In this document: positions 39,000-52,167 of the stretch, one piece after another
Position numbering within the stretch: position 1 is the first letter of the stretch
Layout: each line of letters begins with the position of its first letter
Assembly: GCA_000469685.2 (NCBI GenBank)
Contig: LS997564.1
Span: forward strand, 35,792,151-35,856,150
DNA length: 64,000 bases
From: Haemonchus contortus
Lineage: Eukaryota; Nematoda; Chromadorea; Rhabditida; Trichostrongylidae
Reading direction: 5' to 3'
Translations under genes and position numbers: made by a program
Notes under the pieces: model-generated
The model's database searches: none
What the model saw: only the letters and a program-made list of their open reading frames with translations
What the model was told of the DNA's origin: nothing

Positions 39000-39126
39000 G
39001 ATTGTTCTCAAAATTGGATCCTCCTGCCTCCCCTTTCCGCTCCCTCTGCTAATCTTTTACTTTCCCAAAAAATTAGCAGAGAGAGCGGAAAGGGAGAGGT
39101 AGGAGGATCCAATTTTGAGAACAATC
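39000..39126. repeat. near-perfect 127-bp hairpin
   Basis: The left arm begins GATTGTTCTCAAAATTGGAT and the right arm ends ATCCAATTTTGAGAACAATC. The arms are about 54 nt, pairing almost completely, with loop CTTTTACTTTCCCAAAA. It is a MITE-like foldback; I saw no target duplication. Confidence 0.85.
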
Positions 39127-40794
39127 AAGAAATCTTTTCCTCTCCCAGGAAGATAGCGATAGTACTTACGATAGAGCTAGAAAAATAAAATTGCTTAAAA
39201 TTTATCGACTTTTTTTCCTTATACCTTCCCCATACCTTTTTCCTTTCTCCCGATTCCCAGAAATACACCCACATGAGCTCGTTGGTGGAAGGTTATTATC
39301 GTTATTGTAAATTCCTCTTTGAAAAACGTAGAGGACTCATTTAAAGGTGAAGCGGGTCTACCAGACTGCCTGGAATTCCACCGTTTTACTCACAAAGGCA
39401 GTAAAATTAAGTAGTCAATTAGAGGTGTTGTGTAGGAAGCGGTATTTCTACAAGCAAAGCCAGTTTTCTCCTCCGTTTGTACTTTTGAAGATGTCATTCC
39501 AAAAAAGAGCCTTTACCTTTACCGGAACCACTTTTTTTGGAACGCATTTTGAGATTTCATAGGTCTCTCAACATAATGAGAACAATTACCGGCTTACAAA
39601 ACCAGATTCTGAGCTAGAGTTACTGAAACAAGGCGAAGAAAGGATTCCGAAACTTTAGAAACATCTGTTTAACAAATGCCACCAATTAAGCCAGTAGAAG
39701 TGTAACAGAAACAGCAAACACAACTGTCTTCATTCCGTTTGTATCAAAGATCGATCAAAGATTGAAAAAAGGGAAGGAAGGAAGAGCCGTTGAAGAAATA
39801 ACTGTCATGCTTTGGAAATTGGAGAAGGATCATATGTGGTACTTTTAGCTTTTGAAGCACCGTAACTGCTGGCTTCCCCTAGCTCCTCCCACGTTACTTC
39901 GCCTTTATCTAGGTGAACTAAGGTGCAGGGAGCTGGTGGAGACTATGAGGTGGCGTGAGGTTTTTAGGAAGTGCTCACATTGGGCTTGGAAGACAGGGTT
40001 GGAGACCTGGAATGAGGTGTCGTTATTATTTATGTGGTCCCGTCCCTGTACTGGAACTCGACCGAGCTCAGCAAGCTTGACAGCTGTCTGAGAGATCGGT
40101 GGGTTAGCATGAGACCTTTGCAAGAGGATCAAAACACTGACTTGCACTTCCACCCCCGCAAGTCATGCAGAGGTCGGGTACCTTTCAACAGCCATGAAGA
40201 AACTGACTGGAAGCCTAGGGTCTGGCGGCCTCCCATGAAGGTACCAGTGCCAAAAGAACTTTGTCATTGTGAAGTTATGGGCACGAGAATGAAGTTTGGC
40301 TGATGGAGATAACGAGAATATGATGGCAAATATGATGAGCTGTGAGGAAAGGAAAGATGAAGCGCCGGCAGAGATAGGGTCCATGAAATCCGTTACTTCC
40401 TCGGGTAAGTAGTAGCCGTCATGGGCAGCCGCCACAACCATCGCGCAGGAGGTCGTGTAATCATTGTCGGCGCGGCTGTACCAATCGATGGATCGATGCG
40501 CACGTCGTCCCATCGCTACCGCCCCACACGACGGACACAGCCACACCATCACGATCCATCCTATTAGTCGGTATCGATTGATAGATTACTAAGTAGTAAT
40601 GTTATAGCAAAGTCATAATACCCGCTACCGTATTCCCTTTCAAGCTCTCAAAGGTGTAAACACAACAAATAACAACAAAAGGTGAACAAAAGGTGGAAGT
40701 AGGGGGCTGTCTCCCTAACATTAGATTGAGGCCTTCTAATGGTCCATGCGAACTTCAACCTCGAGACATCGAAATCTGAGCTTTTCCGCATTTA

Positions 40795-41065
40795 TCTCAT
40801 CTGAGGGATGCGCCACGCATTCGACTTCCCTTCGAAATCGGTGTGCCCTTTGAGTGCTTATGCGACCTACGCAATGACTTGCGGGGGCAGCCGATGTGCA
40901 ATTCAGTCCTTTTATCCTCTTCGACGAGTGTGATCCAACTAATCCCGGAGCGGTGGAAGGCTTGGTTGATCAGGGTGGATATTGATCCGGAATTCGGTTC
41001 TCGGCTCACACGTGGTAACAGCCCGCATGGGACTATCCACATGGGCCGTAGGCTTGAATATGGGC
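40795..41065 (+). repeat. dispersed repeat family 2, copy a
   Basis: Landmarks, in order: GGATGCGCCACGCATTCGAC, AAATCGGTGTG, GCGGGGGCAGCCGATGTGCA, TTTATCCTCTTCGACGAG, then CCGGAATTCGGTTCTCGG. The same order recurs at about 42195-42420, 48675-48910 and 57890-58090. The tail resembles a tRNA-type B box, so a SINE origin is possible but unproven. Confidence 0.6.
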
Positions 41066-42194
41066 AAGGGATCCAATCTATGTCAATTGTTTCGTATGGT
41101 ACTACACAGTCAACTCATATGTGACATCATAGTGTCACGAATACCGTCTGTCAAAAGCTAATTTTGGCCCGTCCTCCGTTTGTAGACACACACATATTCC
41201 CGATTGTAAATAGAGTTAGCTGATAGTAGGCAAGTTCAACTTATTTATCATTGAGCATACTCTAAGGTAAACACTTTTTGAAACGCTACCGTAGTGATAA
41301 TCTAACGGTTGCGATTCAAAAAATGTTTATTTACTTATATACTCTGTGGTAAACAACTTGAACTATGTAGGCAAATGTGTTCTTCAAGACCAGTGCAAAT
41401 AAAGCCTGGAAACTTTGGGTTTGACTGTCGAACACGATGCACCATCCAAAAAGTGCAGAATCGAATTTGAGTCCTACAGTGAGCTTCAGACTTCGAAAAG
41501 AATTCTTTGAGTTCGATGGAGAACATATTGAAAAGAGAAGTTGAAAGATTTTAAAGCGATAGACCACTATCGGTGGCACGATTGCGGAGGGGAAAAGGGA
41601 GGAGACAGGTGAAGCACACAGCTGTTGCTCTCTCTCGTTCTCTAAGACGAGAGTAAACAATCTAAAACCAAGCAAGTAGAGTCTGGAATGTTCGCTGGCA
41701 GATTTCGCACCCGCCAAGCGCAACGTAATACTCACGTAAAACGGGAGCACATGAGACGAGGTGCGCTCGCCAGACAATACCTAATCCTTTGGCTTGTTAA
41801 ACGACTTGGGAGGCACACCATGAAGGCGAATACAGTTCATTCAGGCGCGTGATAGTCGAAACTATGCAAATATACCCGTTTCGATTGTTTGAAATGCTCC
41901 GCGACGGGTATTTCGATGAGTCAGGAAGTCGCATTCTCGAAAATTCCCAGCGCGCTATCACTTCCCGTCTAGGTTTCGCCGACCGCATCGTTTTTGAGTG
42001 CTCTCGAAGCTTCCTTTTAGCATGACAAGTAAATAAATGAACAAATATGGTCCATTTGTTGTGATGCAGGCTCTCACACATTTCTTCGACCAACTTAAGG
42101 CCTCGTCGTTCGTAGGCGGAAAAGATACCAATGTAAGAACTGCCTGGTATGCCAACTATTAAGAAAAATAAAGTTCTACGTCGTTGATCACTCC

Positions 42195-42420
42195 CTTTTT
42201 GAGATGCGCCCCGCCCTCGATTTCGATTCAGGATCGTGGTGACGCGTCAATCCGTACGTAGCCTACTTATGCGGGGGCATGCCACTGTACAAGTAAGTAC
42301 CTTTATCCTCACACACGAGTCCGGAACTAATCAATCGACTTCGGTGGGAGAAAGTAGTTTGCCCGAGTACGTATTTCCCCGAGATTCGATCCACGGGCCA
42401 AGGGTGTGCTGGTAGGCTAT
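42195..42420 (+). repeat. dispersed repeat family 2, copy b
   Basis: GAGATGCGCCCCGCCCTCGA, GATCGTGGTGACG, TATGCGGGGGCATGCCACTG, CTTTATCCTCACACACGAG, then GAGATTCGATCCACGGG: the same landmark order as the copy at 40795. Confidence 0.6.
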
Positions 42421-43254
42421 CTGGCCCCACGATATATCAGTTCACGAGGAATCAATCTAAAAAGGTTGCCAAAAACTGCAAGACGAAACTGTCGTTTTTG
42501 TAGTTTTGTACGGGCTTTCCGAGTGGCTCTCGTTCGTCTGAGCTCTGCCATTTTGGAACAATGACACTTGACAGAAAACTGTGATTGTGAGAGAAGGAAG
42601 ATCAGGCGATTCATTGGAGTGCTTTGAAGCGCAATATGCCAACCCATTTAGGGGCGTGGCTCCCTGCAGGGGCGTTCCTACCTGAGCCTACGGCTTATTT
42701 ACCTCGCTTTTATTTTGTTCTTCTGCACGAAAATTTCGCATATCATTTTCTGCAGCGTATGGACGCTTTCTCAGTGGTTTTTAAAGAAAAGCTGTAATTG
42801 CGAATTGTCTCAGATGCGTCTACTGAATACGGTAAGAACCCCATACCATATGGCTTGTCTAGGAACTCAATATGTCAGGGTGTCAAAAAGCAGGAACATC
42901 AGGTGTCCACATGCATCTGATGAGTGAAGCTGCAAACGGACCTAACAGAGGAATTTCTATCAAGCGCCGACTGAGTGATGCAAATATTGGAAGTCTACCT
43001 AGCCAGGGGACTTCAATTTGTTTTCCGTCACTATTTTTGTCAGAGACGGCAAAATCTGAACATTGGCGGATCCTGTTCGAGAGATCACTGCGATCTTCAA
43101 TAAAAGTTCGGTACGTGGCGTATTTTGAGGCTATATAAATCACGGCTAAGTGATTTATGCTTTTCGCGATCTTCATGATGGATGTGGCGCTTTGATGTGA
43201 ACTGTGATGCATGCGTGGATTAGAGAAAGCCGATAAATCACGTCTTTTACAAAA

Positions 43255-43385
43255 AATTTGCTGTAAGCTATTTTGGGTCTGCACTAGTCGGCTAAGGAGT
43301 AAGAAATGGCGTGAACTGGTAGTGACAGTGATTGAACGCTGACAACAACAGACGTGGACACTTACTGTCGGTATCGAGGTCATAC
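43255..43385 (+). repeat. dispersed repeat family 3, copy a
   Basis: GCTGTAAGCTATTTTGGGTC, TGCACTAGTCGGCTA, GAACTGGTAGTGACAGTGAT, then TGACAACAACAGACG. Colinear with 44990-45120. Confidence 0.6.
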
Positions 43386-44989
43386 CTTTACAATGATTTG
43401 GCGGGATACGAGTGTCTAATGCTCATGACTTCAGAACATCTAAGGGTGATAGGGTCATCAGTTGACTAAATAATTATTAGAGTACATTAGAGTGCAAAAT
43501 GGAAGTTAAATGTATTGCGCATCTCAGATTATACCTCACGAGTATTTAGCGACTTCTCTTTTCTTCCTCCTGTAAAGATTTGCGTCGACATAGGCTGGGG
43601 AATGACACGGTAAATATCCCCAGAGAGCTAGGCATAGGGGACGAAATGATTTTTCAGAAGGAGTGGTGGTTAAATCATTTGATGTTGGTGGGGCTTAAAG
43701 GGCATTATCTGGATGCGATGTTAATTTGACGAGATACTTATTTACCAAGTCGGACTGTTTAAAAGATGACTCGTGAAATATCACGAGGTTGCGATCGTAA
43801 CGACGGCATTACTATTGAATTGTGGTAATTCCATTGGTGGGCTCACCCCGCCTTAATTTTTCTCCTTCCTTTTAGTACTTGGACAATTTCCCTCATGACT
43901 CTGTTGTGACAAGGGCACCTCGGGAGGCATATGTGTGTACTGATCACATTAGCAGAACATAATGATAGTTAATTAATTGATTAATTAATTATGCAATTAT
44001 TCTGGTTGTACACAAGCCCTTGTGTACTGCTGGTAGTATGGTATTCGAGAATAATGGAAATGTTTGGTAATTTGAACAAAATAGAGCCGAGCAGCGATAG
44101 CAACCTGCTTTATCTTTTGTCGGGACGAAGGAAGTGAAATGTCGAAGTTATGTTTGAAGGTGGTCATAGCCTGTAACACAGAGGAAGCCGTCAGTCAGTA
44201 GCTACACTATTCACCCATAGTGCCCTCATTCTACTAAATCCTTTGCAATCGGGAGATCAAGAATTCCTTTTTTTTCCTGTTGTCATTAGGTTTCTCCCAG
44301 TAGCTTCAAGGAAGAATCCCAAATTTGGGGACTGAGAGACAGACGAACAAATGTACAATTTTGGAAATATGAAATATTTGGAAATATGGTGCTATCAAGT
44401 AGCGGAGATCGAGATTTGACAAATGATGACGCTAACACAAAGTAGGTCCATGAATCAAGTATTAAAACGATTCCTCAAGGTTTTTTTAGTCTATAGATTC
44501 CTTCACGAACCGAAAAAAGCCACAGTTTCGCAAAATCGGCTAATCGGTCTACGGACCTTGTCTGGGACTACAAAAACGGACTTAGTCAGTGACGGAAAGT
44601 TGTATAGGCGTAGTACGAAATCGAATAGTTCTACGATTCCTGTAGGAATTCGATTACGTGGCCTTCCCATTGTTGGAAGGGGATTAATCATTCAAGATTA
44701 TTTACTTATTCCTTTTTTTAGTTATTAATCATTGGGTCTAGGAAACGTGGTGTGAATTGGGGCAGAGATAAGGGGCGAAGAAGTACCTGGGCCCAAAAAG
44801 GAACAACTCGGCAAGACCAGTTGATAACTGAAATCAACTCTACAAGAATATTCTAATGCAGACTCCATTTTAAATAGAAAAATCGGGATTTTCTTGATTT
44901 CTTTGCTTAGTGAGGTATACTGGAGGGGTGAAAGATTCCTCAGTAGTCTACGTGAATAGACAAAGGTACAATATATTACAACAACTCGA

Positions 44990-45120
44990 AACAACTGCTG
45001 TAAACTGCTTTGATTTTGCACTAGTTGATTATGTGATCGAAACAACGAGAACTGGTATCTGACAGTGATTGAGAGCTAACAACGACAGTGGGAGAGAGCT
45101 ATGAGTAACGATGGAACCTA
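44990..45120 (+). repeat. dispersed repeat family 3, copy b
   Basis: GCTGTAAACTGCTTTGATTT, TGCACTAGTTGATTATG, GAACTGGTATCTGACAGTGA, then TAACAACGACAGTGG. Diverged copy of 43255-43385 in the same orientation. Confidence 0.6.
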
Positions 45121-48100
45121 CGTACGTATCGATAGACAGCCGACGAATCACCCACTTGAAGTTTCTGAATTATAAGGGCAATAAAGAGAATTATGGGTCC
45201 AAGGTTCTAAAAGTGGGTTGCAGTGGCTGAATTCTTATTTTCTAGTGCTAAGGTGTGCCCAGGAGCAAGAGTGGGTAAGAAGGAGGTGCCTATACCCCAC
45301 GCATGGACTAGGGATGAGATCTCTGATCAGATTCCGCTCGAGCCAACTAAGCCTCACTTCCTTCTGGGTCGACTAATTGAGAGCATATGTCTCAAAGGGA
45401 CCGAACATTGGCTTATACCTCTGCAACCCTTTGTTCAAGCCAAATATGGCATCAAATGTCAGCAGGGTTGTTAATGGAACGAGATGGAGAGAAGGGATCG
45501 CTTGGGATCAGAAATTAGGAGCTCTCCATGGTAATGTAAATGAAGGGGTAATAATAAGAATGTTGATCAAAGGGAAAAGTTACTGCTTTAACGTTGGCAT
45601 CAATAGGTTTATATGGGTACCCAGTAAGTGGTAGGAGCCATGTCATGGCATTGAAAAGATGACTACAAATGTGCTATTTATCAGTGTGACCCATAGGTAT
45701 TGTCGTTTTTTGGCTACCAATGAATGGTGGAGATGGGGTTGTGCCAAGTGACGCTGAATGGAAATGCGTGGAGCACATCCCAAAGGTATTACTCAGCCGC
45801 TGAAAAACTTTTATTGGACTTTTTGATTCCCCATGGTTCCCCCTCATTTTCTATGACTAAGCCTTCCTCTTTTGAAATAATGCGTATCTTGCTCCATGAA
45901 AAATGGGCTCTTTGGTCACTAGCCAACATTTCCTCAGCCGAATCGGAACATGCGCTTCATTATCGATGACTATGTATGCCTCTAGGGGCCTTTGATGGAC
46001 TGAAAAATTACAGGAATTGAAAGGTCTAAACTCGGGCTAGAACAAGGTGAGAGAGGACCACTCAAAGGAAACGGCGTTTCGGGGATTGGGAGACGTAATA
46101 GAAAGGGAGTCCGAAAGAAAGAATGGAAACCAGTTTATTTACATTTGTAAACTGTATATCAAGAGGTTTGTTAGTATTAGTACTGTGACTCAAAGGAAGT
46201 GCCGATTGTTCTTATTAAAGGGTGTCCAGAGCAGAATGAAGTATTACGGGTAATATGCAATAAATTATACAGGTTCTTTGTCTTGTCCGCATAAAGTTAC
46301 CGAAAAGGCAGAACGCAGCAGTAGGAAAGTTCTCCATGACCATCAATTGGTTTGGGGGTTGACAGTACTGGAGATAGGATGATAGAATGATGAGCGACTG
46401 TAGACTGGCGAGACGTTGGCGAGCTTGATGAATAAGTCTAATGCAAACGTAGCTTTCATCGATGTTCACTTCCCTTGGGCTAAATGAGCATGGGAGGCAG
46501 TAAAATACAATATCTTTCTATCTAAATATCCTGGAATTATCGTAAAGAGTGATTAGCTTGGAGACAACGTAAAGTTGGTCGTGGTATTTAGGCAGTTCAA
46601 AAGGGTAATTTAATAGAGTGTAAAGTGATTTGGTTGTTTGAACTGAGATTTGGTGGAGAAAAATATTTATCAACATCTCAGCATAAACAATCGAATCACT
46701 CAGTAAACATGAAGGAGAGGTTGTTGTTGTCCCTCGGTGGTTTTGGAGACTCTTGTTGGTTGAAGGTTCATTTTTTTTTAAGTTAGTGAATGTCCCATTA
46801 TCATGGAACAGATTTATTGTCGCTTTCAGTTAGTTTATGTTGATGACTTACTGTTTACAAACATTCGAGAAAATAAACACGTATTATTTTGTCTTTAAAG
46901 TCGCTGCTAGCCTTGACATCATACATAGTTCTTCCTTTTATTATGAAACCATCCAAAATATGTTGGCGTCGAGTAATTGAGCCAGAATTGATGTTTGCTG
47001 CAATCATTTCGGTTGAGGCGGGTCTCATCAATGCTCAAATGCTTAGATCCCCTGAGAAGTCCGTAGTCTTTACGTCGTGCAACAAGAGCTAGTTCTTTCC
47101 TTTCCAAGGGATGTCGAATCACCTCGGTGACCTCGATGAGCTTTCCACGGCCATCGAATGTAAAAGCCCTTGTTGGAAGTGCCTTTTATAGTCGGAATAT
47201 TTGTTCAAATGTTTCCACTAAACGAAATCCCTCAATTAAGTCGTACGTTTCTTTAGAAACCTGAGACAATTAGACCGATTTCTGATTTGATAGTCATCTT
47301 TTTTGCTCGCTTCGTCACTGTTTCCTTTTTTGCCAAGTTTCATCCCTTATTCATGAATGGATGGGAATCTTAATGGAACTATCAGGGTGTTTCCAATGTT
47401 TTTAATAATATACAAAATATGGTGATATGCTACCTTTTCGTTTTTCTCTAAAAGCCTTTTTCTTATTCTCAAAATAGCACGCCAATGTTCCCTGGGCAAT
47501 ATCACGGGCTCTTCGAGATTTCTCATTTTACTATTTATGCCATTACCTACCTGATAACGTATTTTGGAGATTTGCAGGGGCTTATGGTGGCGCTGCAATG
47601 CTGATTATCCATGAAGACGAGGTGTATTGGTCCCCCATGTGGACCAACTTTTGATAGGAGAGGAAACACCGTGGCCTGCTGAAAGTCACTGTGCAGATCT
47701 AATGCTTATTCAAATTCCTCTACATTTTGTAAGGAAAGAGAAAGCGTGGCGCATTCAAGAGCTCTTAACAGTAATCTCTTCTTTCTATCTACCATACCCA
47801 TCAATTGATTTAATTAGTGAAGACAGTGTTAGCGAGAATGTTTCGCATGTTTCGACTGAACGTTGGAGGTCATGCATAACGGAGGCCGATGGCGGCGGCT
47901 GACGACTGCTGGCTGTGACCGGCCGGGCGTCGTCGTAACGCCCCTCATATCGCCTGAACGCGAACCCCCTTCATTTGAATATCGATTTCACCCGGTTCAT
48001 CCTTGAACTACTATCGGCTCGCTTTTTTTTAAACGTTCCTGTCGGTTTGCCTCATTTCTCACTTGATAAGGTCGTTCGCAATTTTTTTGTTGAAAAATTC

Positions 48101-48514
48101 CAGTGGACCTGGTCGAATCCCTTTTAAAAGTGTAAAGGTCAGTATTTGGAACGATTTGATTGAAACATGGCTCTGCTATGGTCTCTTGCTCCTTTACACT
48201 CTTCTTTTCTGAACGGCTCCGCTCTTCCTCGTCAGAAAGGTTTATTTGGGCATAGAAAACTCCTTCGTGCTGTACCTGGCTGTTGCAGAAGAGGCAATGC
48301 TGCTGCGGCAAACCAGTTCGCCATAAATTTGGGTTGATTTAGTCATTCACTGGTCCTGATGCTCTGAACGGGCTTGAAGACCTGCGACAGTGGTTTCTCT
48401 CAGTAAAATCAGAGGGTCTTTAAAAAATAATTTTAAGTGGATTTCCCCAGACGATTCTTTTCAATAGTGTGGTAGCCTTAAAATAGAAAAAAGGATCTGG
48501 AAAGGAAGCTGCGG

Positions 48515-48620
48515 GCTCCCGAAAACGCCTTGTTATCTCAAAAGTCTATTTTGGAACGCTTCACGAATTTGCGTGTCATCCTTGCGCAGGTTCTATTTTG
48601 AGATAACAAGACGTTTCCGA
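48515..48620. repeat. inverted repeat
   Basis: AAACGCCTTGTTATCTCAAAA (48522-48543) pairs with TTTTGAGATAACAAGACGTTT (48594-48615), with one mismatch. The loop is about 50 nt. Confidence 0.75.
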
Positions 48621-48674
48621 CGAGACTGATCAACGCCAAAGAAAGTCTGTTCTTTTAGCGTTCATCAATCTCGT

Positions 48675-48910
48675 TTCTGGAATGCGCCCTGCACTCGAAC
48701 TCCCTTGAGAATCGTAGGAACGTTTTGAATGCGTATATGGCTTACGCAACTTGCCGTGGGACGCCGATGGGCAAGCCCAGCTTTATCCCAGCAGACGAAT
48801 CTGGTACCAATTACCGATCCCGGAGGAATAGAGCGCCTGGTGCCAGTATCGATCCAAGACTCGATCCCCGGATCATGCGTGTGATAGAGATAATGCACCA
48901 CATTGGCCAC
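48675..48910 (+). repeat. dispersed repeat family 2, copy c
   Basis: TGGAATGCGCCCTGCACTCG, GAGAATCGTAGGAACG, GGGACGCCGATGGGCAAGCC, TTTATCCCAGCAGACGA, then GACTCGATCCCCGGATCATG. Same family as the copies at 40795 and 57890. Confidence 0.6.
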
Positions 48911-49381
48911 TGGACACTACCGCCCATCGTACTCTTTTATTGAACTGAAATGCGATGTGGTTTCAATCTGTGTTTATGGATTCGCTTCATGAGGGTATTC
49001 AGAGAGAGAGCGGCGGATCGCTTCGATAATGATCTATTGACTGCTGTGCGGGCGCAACTTTGTGCAACAAAAGGATTTAGCGCGTTCGTGCTGACTTAGT
49101 GCGAAGGTCATCATGGTCGCTGTGGCGTCCAGCGCCAGCGATTTGTCCCTTAAGTAGATGGCGATCACTTCTTAGCCCTGAAAAGTTCATGGCGGTCAGC
49201 AATCCAGGGATGCCAATGTCTTCAAATGCATTGTAAACTGGTTTTTCGTTTTGCAGCAGGTCGAGGTGATTGATCGCTCGGGAAGCCATCATGCATGACT
49301 ACTGATTCACTGAAATCCGTAGTCATTGTTCTTGCCCTATCGCATGGTCCAGTTTTGTAGCTTTTGACTAGTTGTAATGGT

Positions 49382-49543
49382 CTTCGAGAGAAAAACTTGC
49401 AAATTGAAAGTGAGATGGTTGAAAATGGCTCCGTAGCGGCGCGTATGTTTGCTTGTAAACAATCATCAACCCTAATCGCTGTGAGGAAAGCTACGGAGCC
49501 ATTTCTAACTGCCTCATTTTCCAGTCGCATATTTTCTCTCGAA
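49382..49543. repeat. foldback element of about 160 bp
   Basis: Outer ends TTCGAGAGAAAA and TTTTCTCTCGAA mirror each other exactly. The inner stem AAATGGCTCCGTAGC pairs with GCTACGGAGCCATTT. The bases between these stems are partly complementary. MITE-like, with no coding content of its own. Confidence 0.8.
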
Positions 49544-52167
49544 TACCACCACGACTATTCGAGGGCCCTAGAGCTGGGCAACATTGAATGGCTGGTTCAC
49601 TGAGTTTTGGCCAAGGTGAATAAGTACCGATCTGTAGGTGTAGACCTTCTGTACCAGGTCGTCCTTGCCAAAATGGACCAGAGTTAAGAGTTTGAGCATC
49701 ATTCTTGTATCAGTGAGCAACAGGAGTACTCCGGAGCCCATTTTTCGCCGCACCGGAAAGAATGGGTAATGGAAATTGCGTCGATGCTTTCCTCCTCAAC
49801 GACCGCCCAAGGTAGACGCGGTAACTGTTACAACGGAGAAACTAGATACTCAGATGAAATCAATAGCTAAATCGAGCTATTCGCTATACCGAATGATAGC
49901 TTCGCACCATCTGCCGCTCTGAAATATGAGTTTTCGATGGGCTTTGAATTGTCACATTGCCATCCATCTGGTACCCGAAATCCAAACATTCCGTGCTCAT
50001 GCTATCACAAAGGACTGACTCATGCGCGAGGAAGTAGAGGGGGTCTAATAAGAGTTCAGTCATGTCCGATAGATTGCCCTCAGCAATTCCAGTAACCTAA
50101 GCCTATTTCATTAATACCCTCCTTTTTTCGAGTAAAATTGGCTCGAATGGAGCGCATTCCAGAGAAATGAGACAATAAGCAGTTTTGACTGCGTTGTACT
50201 TTCCTAGTAAATCATAAGAAAAAGAATGAGATGGCCAGTGATTCGGTAGTAGGCAGAGCTGATTAGCTCTTCTGGAATGCACTGTGTGTAGCTACGGAAG
50301 TGGTGACGGCTGAGTCATGCGTACGAACTTGGTGCATGATTCAGAAGCACGAAGTAGTTGTGCAAAGCACTGCCAGCCTTTGAAAGTCCAAGTCGGAAGG
50401 GCTCCACAGACTGCTAATGGGATGGAAAGTTAAGCGCCTTTGAAGACTACACATGATTTGATTGTAGGGAGAAATGGTCTGGATAACTCTGAGTATTAAC
50501 TGAGCTTTCCGAAAGCTCTGGCTGATACTTTTGCCCAAGCAACCCACGAGCGGATTGCATAGTGAGGGGAACGCTATCAGGGAGGAATCTGTGGTACTTC
50601 AAGATAGATACCCTCAGAAATTCGTCCCAGTACCCATTTCTATGCGTTCCTCTTGCGCCTTCCTTGAAATAAGCTACGTAAACAAGGACCTGACCTCTCG
50701 AATTTTGGCTCTCTTTCCGTTTAATTTTTCTAGTTATTATATTATTATGTATTATTTTTTCTAATTTATTTTTTTCTCTTTTTGATCCCACCCCCTACCG
50801 CCCACACTCTCTGATTACGGAAGGAGCCCTTTATGTAATCTGATACCTCAAACACACACTTCTTCTTCAGTGCTAGGGAAGGATCGAATAGATTTTCGTG
50901 GCTAGAGGGATGCTAAGATGGTGGAATTCTGGTCAGGCAAGTCAATCCAATGATTATGATGGGGCAATGGCGAAAACTGCGGAATACCACTTGGCGCCAC
51001 CATTACGCGTGAGATCTAACGACCGAATTGCTTGTCCAGTTCCAGTGGCCAATGTAAGCCATCTGTTTGACGTTCCTCGTTTATTGATACACACTAGCTC
51101 ATAAATGACTTGAAAATCTTGCTATAGACAAATCGGGCAACACCATTACGCTTCAAGATCGAAGTCGAATGCGTGGTGCATATTGGAGAGTATTTGGAGT
51201 TGTGGTTGATTGATTCATCCATTAAGTAGCTAGTTGAAGAAAAACTATGATCACCTTATCAACAACCTGGAACAGTCCAAAATCCTATGCTTCACGGAAT
51301 TTCAGAGTGGCTGTCTTGATCCTGGCCTAGCACTTTCCAATAATATGATGGCAGTGGTTGAATGCCAGAGAGATTAACACGACAGGCAAGGGGTCCATTG
51401 GTGTCCAGGGAAATTGTTCACGTTGATAGATATGTAGGCAGAAAACTGAAGATTTTCTCAGTCAGCGGGAGCAAACTGACTCAGAAACGATGTGGTCCTC
51501 TACCCGCTTAGGAGGTCATTGTCAGGAACGGGCTCTTAGGTTCATGAACCTTTTTATGTTCGGAAAGTCCAGCGTTAATGGGAGAGACGAGGTTTTCGAT
51601 GACGAGTTCTTGGAAGTTTCCACTGGCTCGATGATTTTTCTTCCTTCTTCCTCGCTCGCTAGAGTTTCTTCTTTTTCCTTCTTCATTCTACTGCCGCTTC
51701 TCGTTTTTCCTTTAATTTTTGAAACTTATCGCCCGCTTTCTTACAACCTCTCATACTTGGTGCCCTCAAGCTTCAACGCCTGGGTAACACACTCGCTTTG
51801 TTCTCAGAGTGGTCCCACGAGAGCCGTTAGTGCTGCAGAAAAGATTTTTCTCAGAAAATACGAGTTGTAGACTGGATCTTTGAGAAGGTGTTAGGGTGTT
51901 CTGTCGTGTAGTCCTCCATTATCTGAAGGTCATCGCCATCCATAACAATCGCAGTGTCAGATTAGGTTGCATGAATCCTAATGTAACCTTATTTTTCGAA
52001 GTATCATTTTCTTTGCTCTCTGAATACTTGTCTTTACTCTTGGTTGATGTGAAGATGGGAAAATGTATAGATACTTCTGTAAACTCATCTCCGTTCCCTG
52101 AAAATGACGAATTCGAAACTGAAAGCTTTGAAGTTCTCTCGTTGCCCCATGCCATAGGCATATGCAG

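Noticed and set aside
40163..40552. 129-codon open frame on the minus strand with a hydrophobic run.
   Set aside because: Somewhat GC-rich but no family, start context or neighbouring exon could be identified.
41331..41777. 148-codon open frame on the minus strand.
   Set aside because: No recognisable motif, no splice context and no coding bias; kept only as a mention.
42883..43383. 166-codon open frame on the minus strand.
   Set aside because: Part of it is dispersed repeat family 3, no domain is recognisable, and composition is not coding-like.
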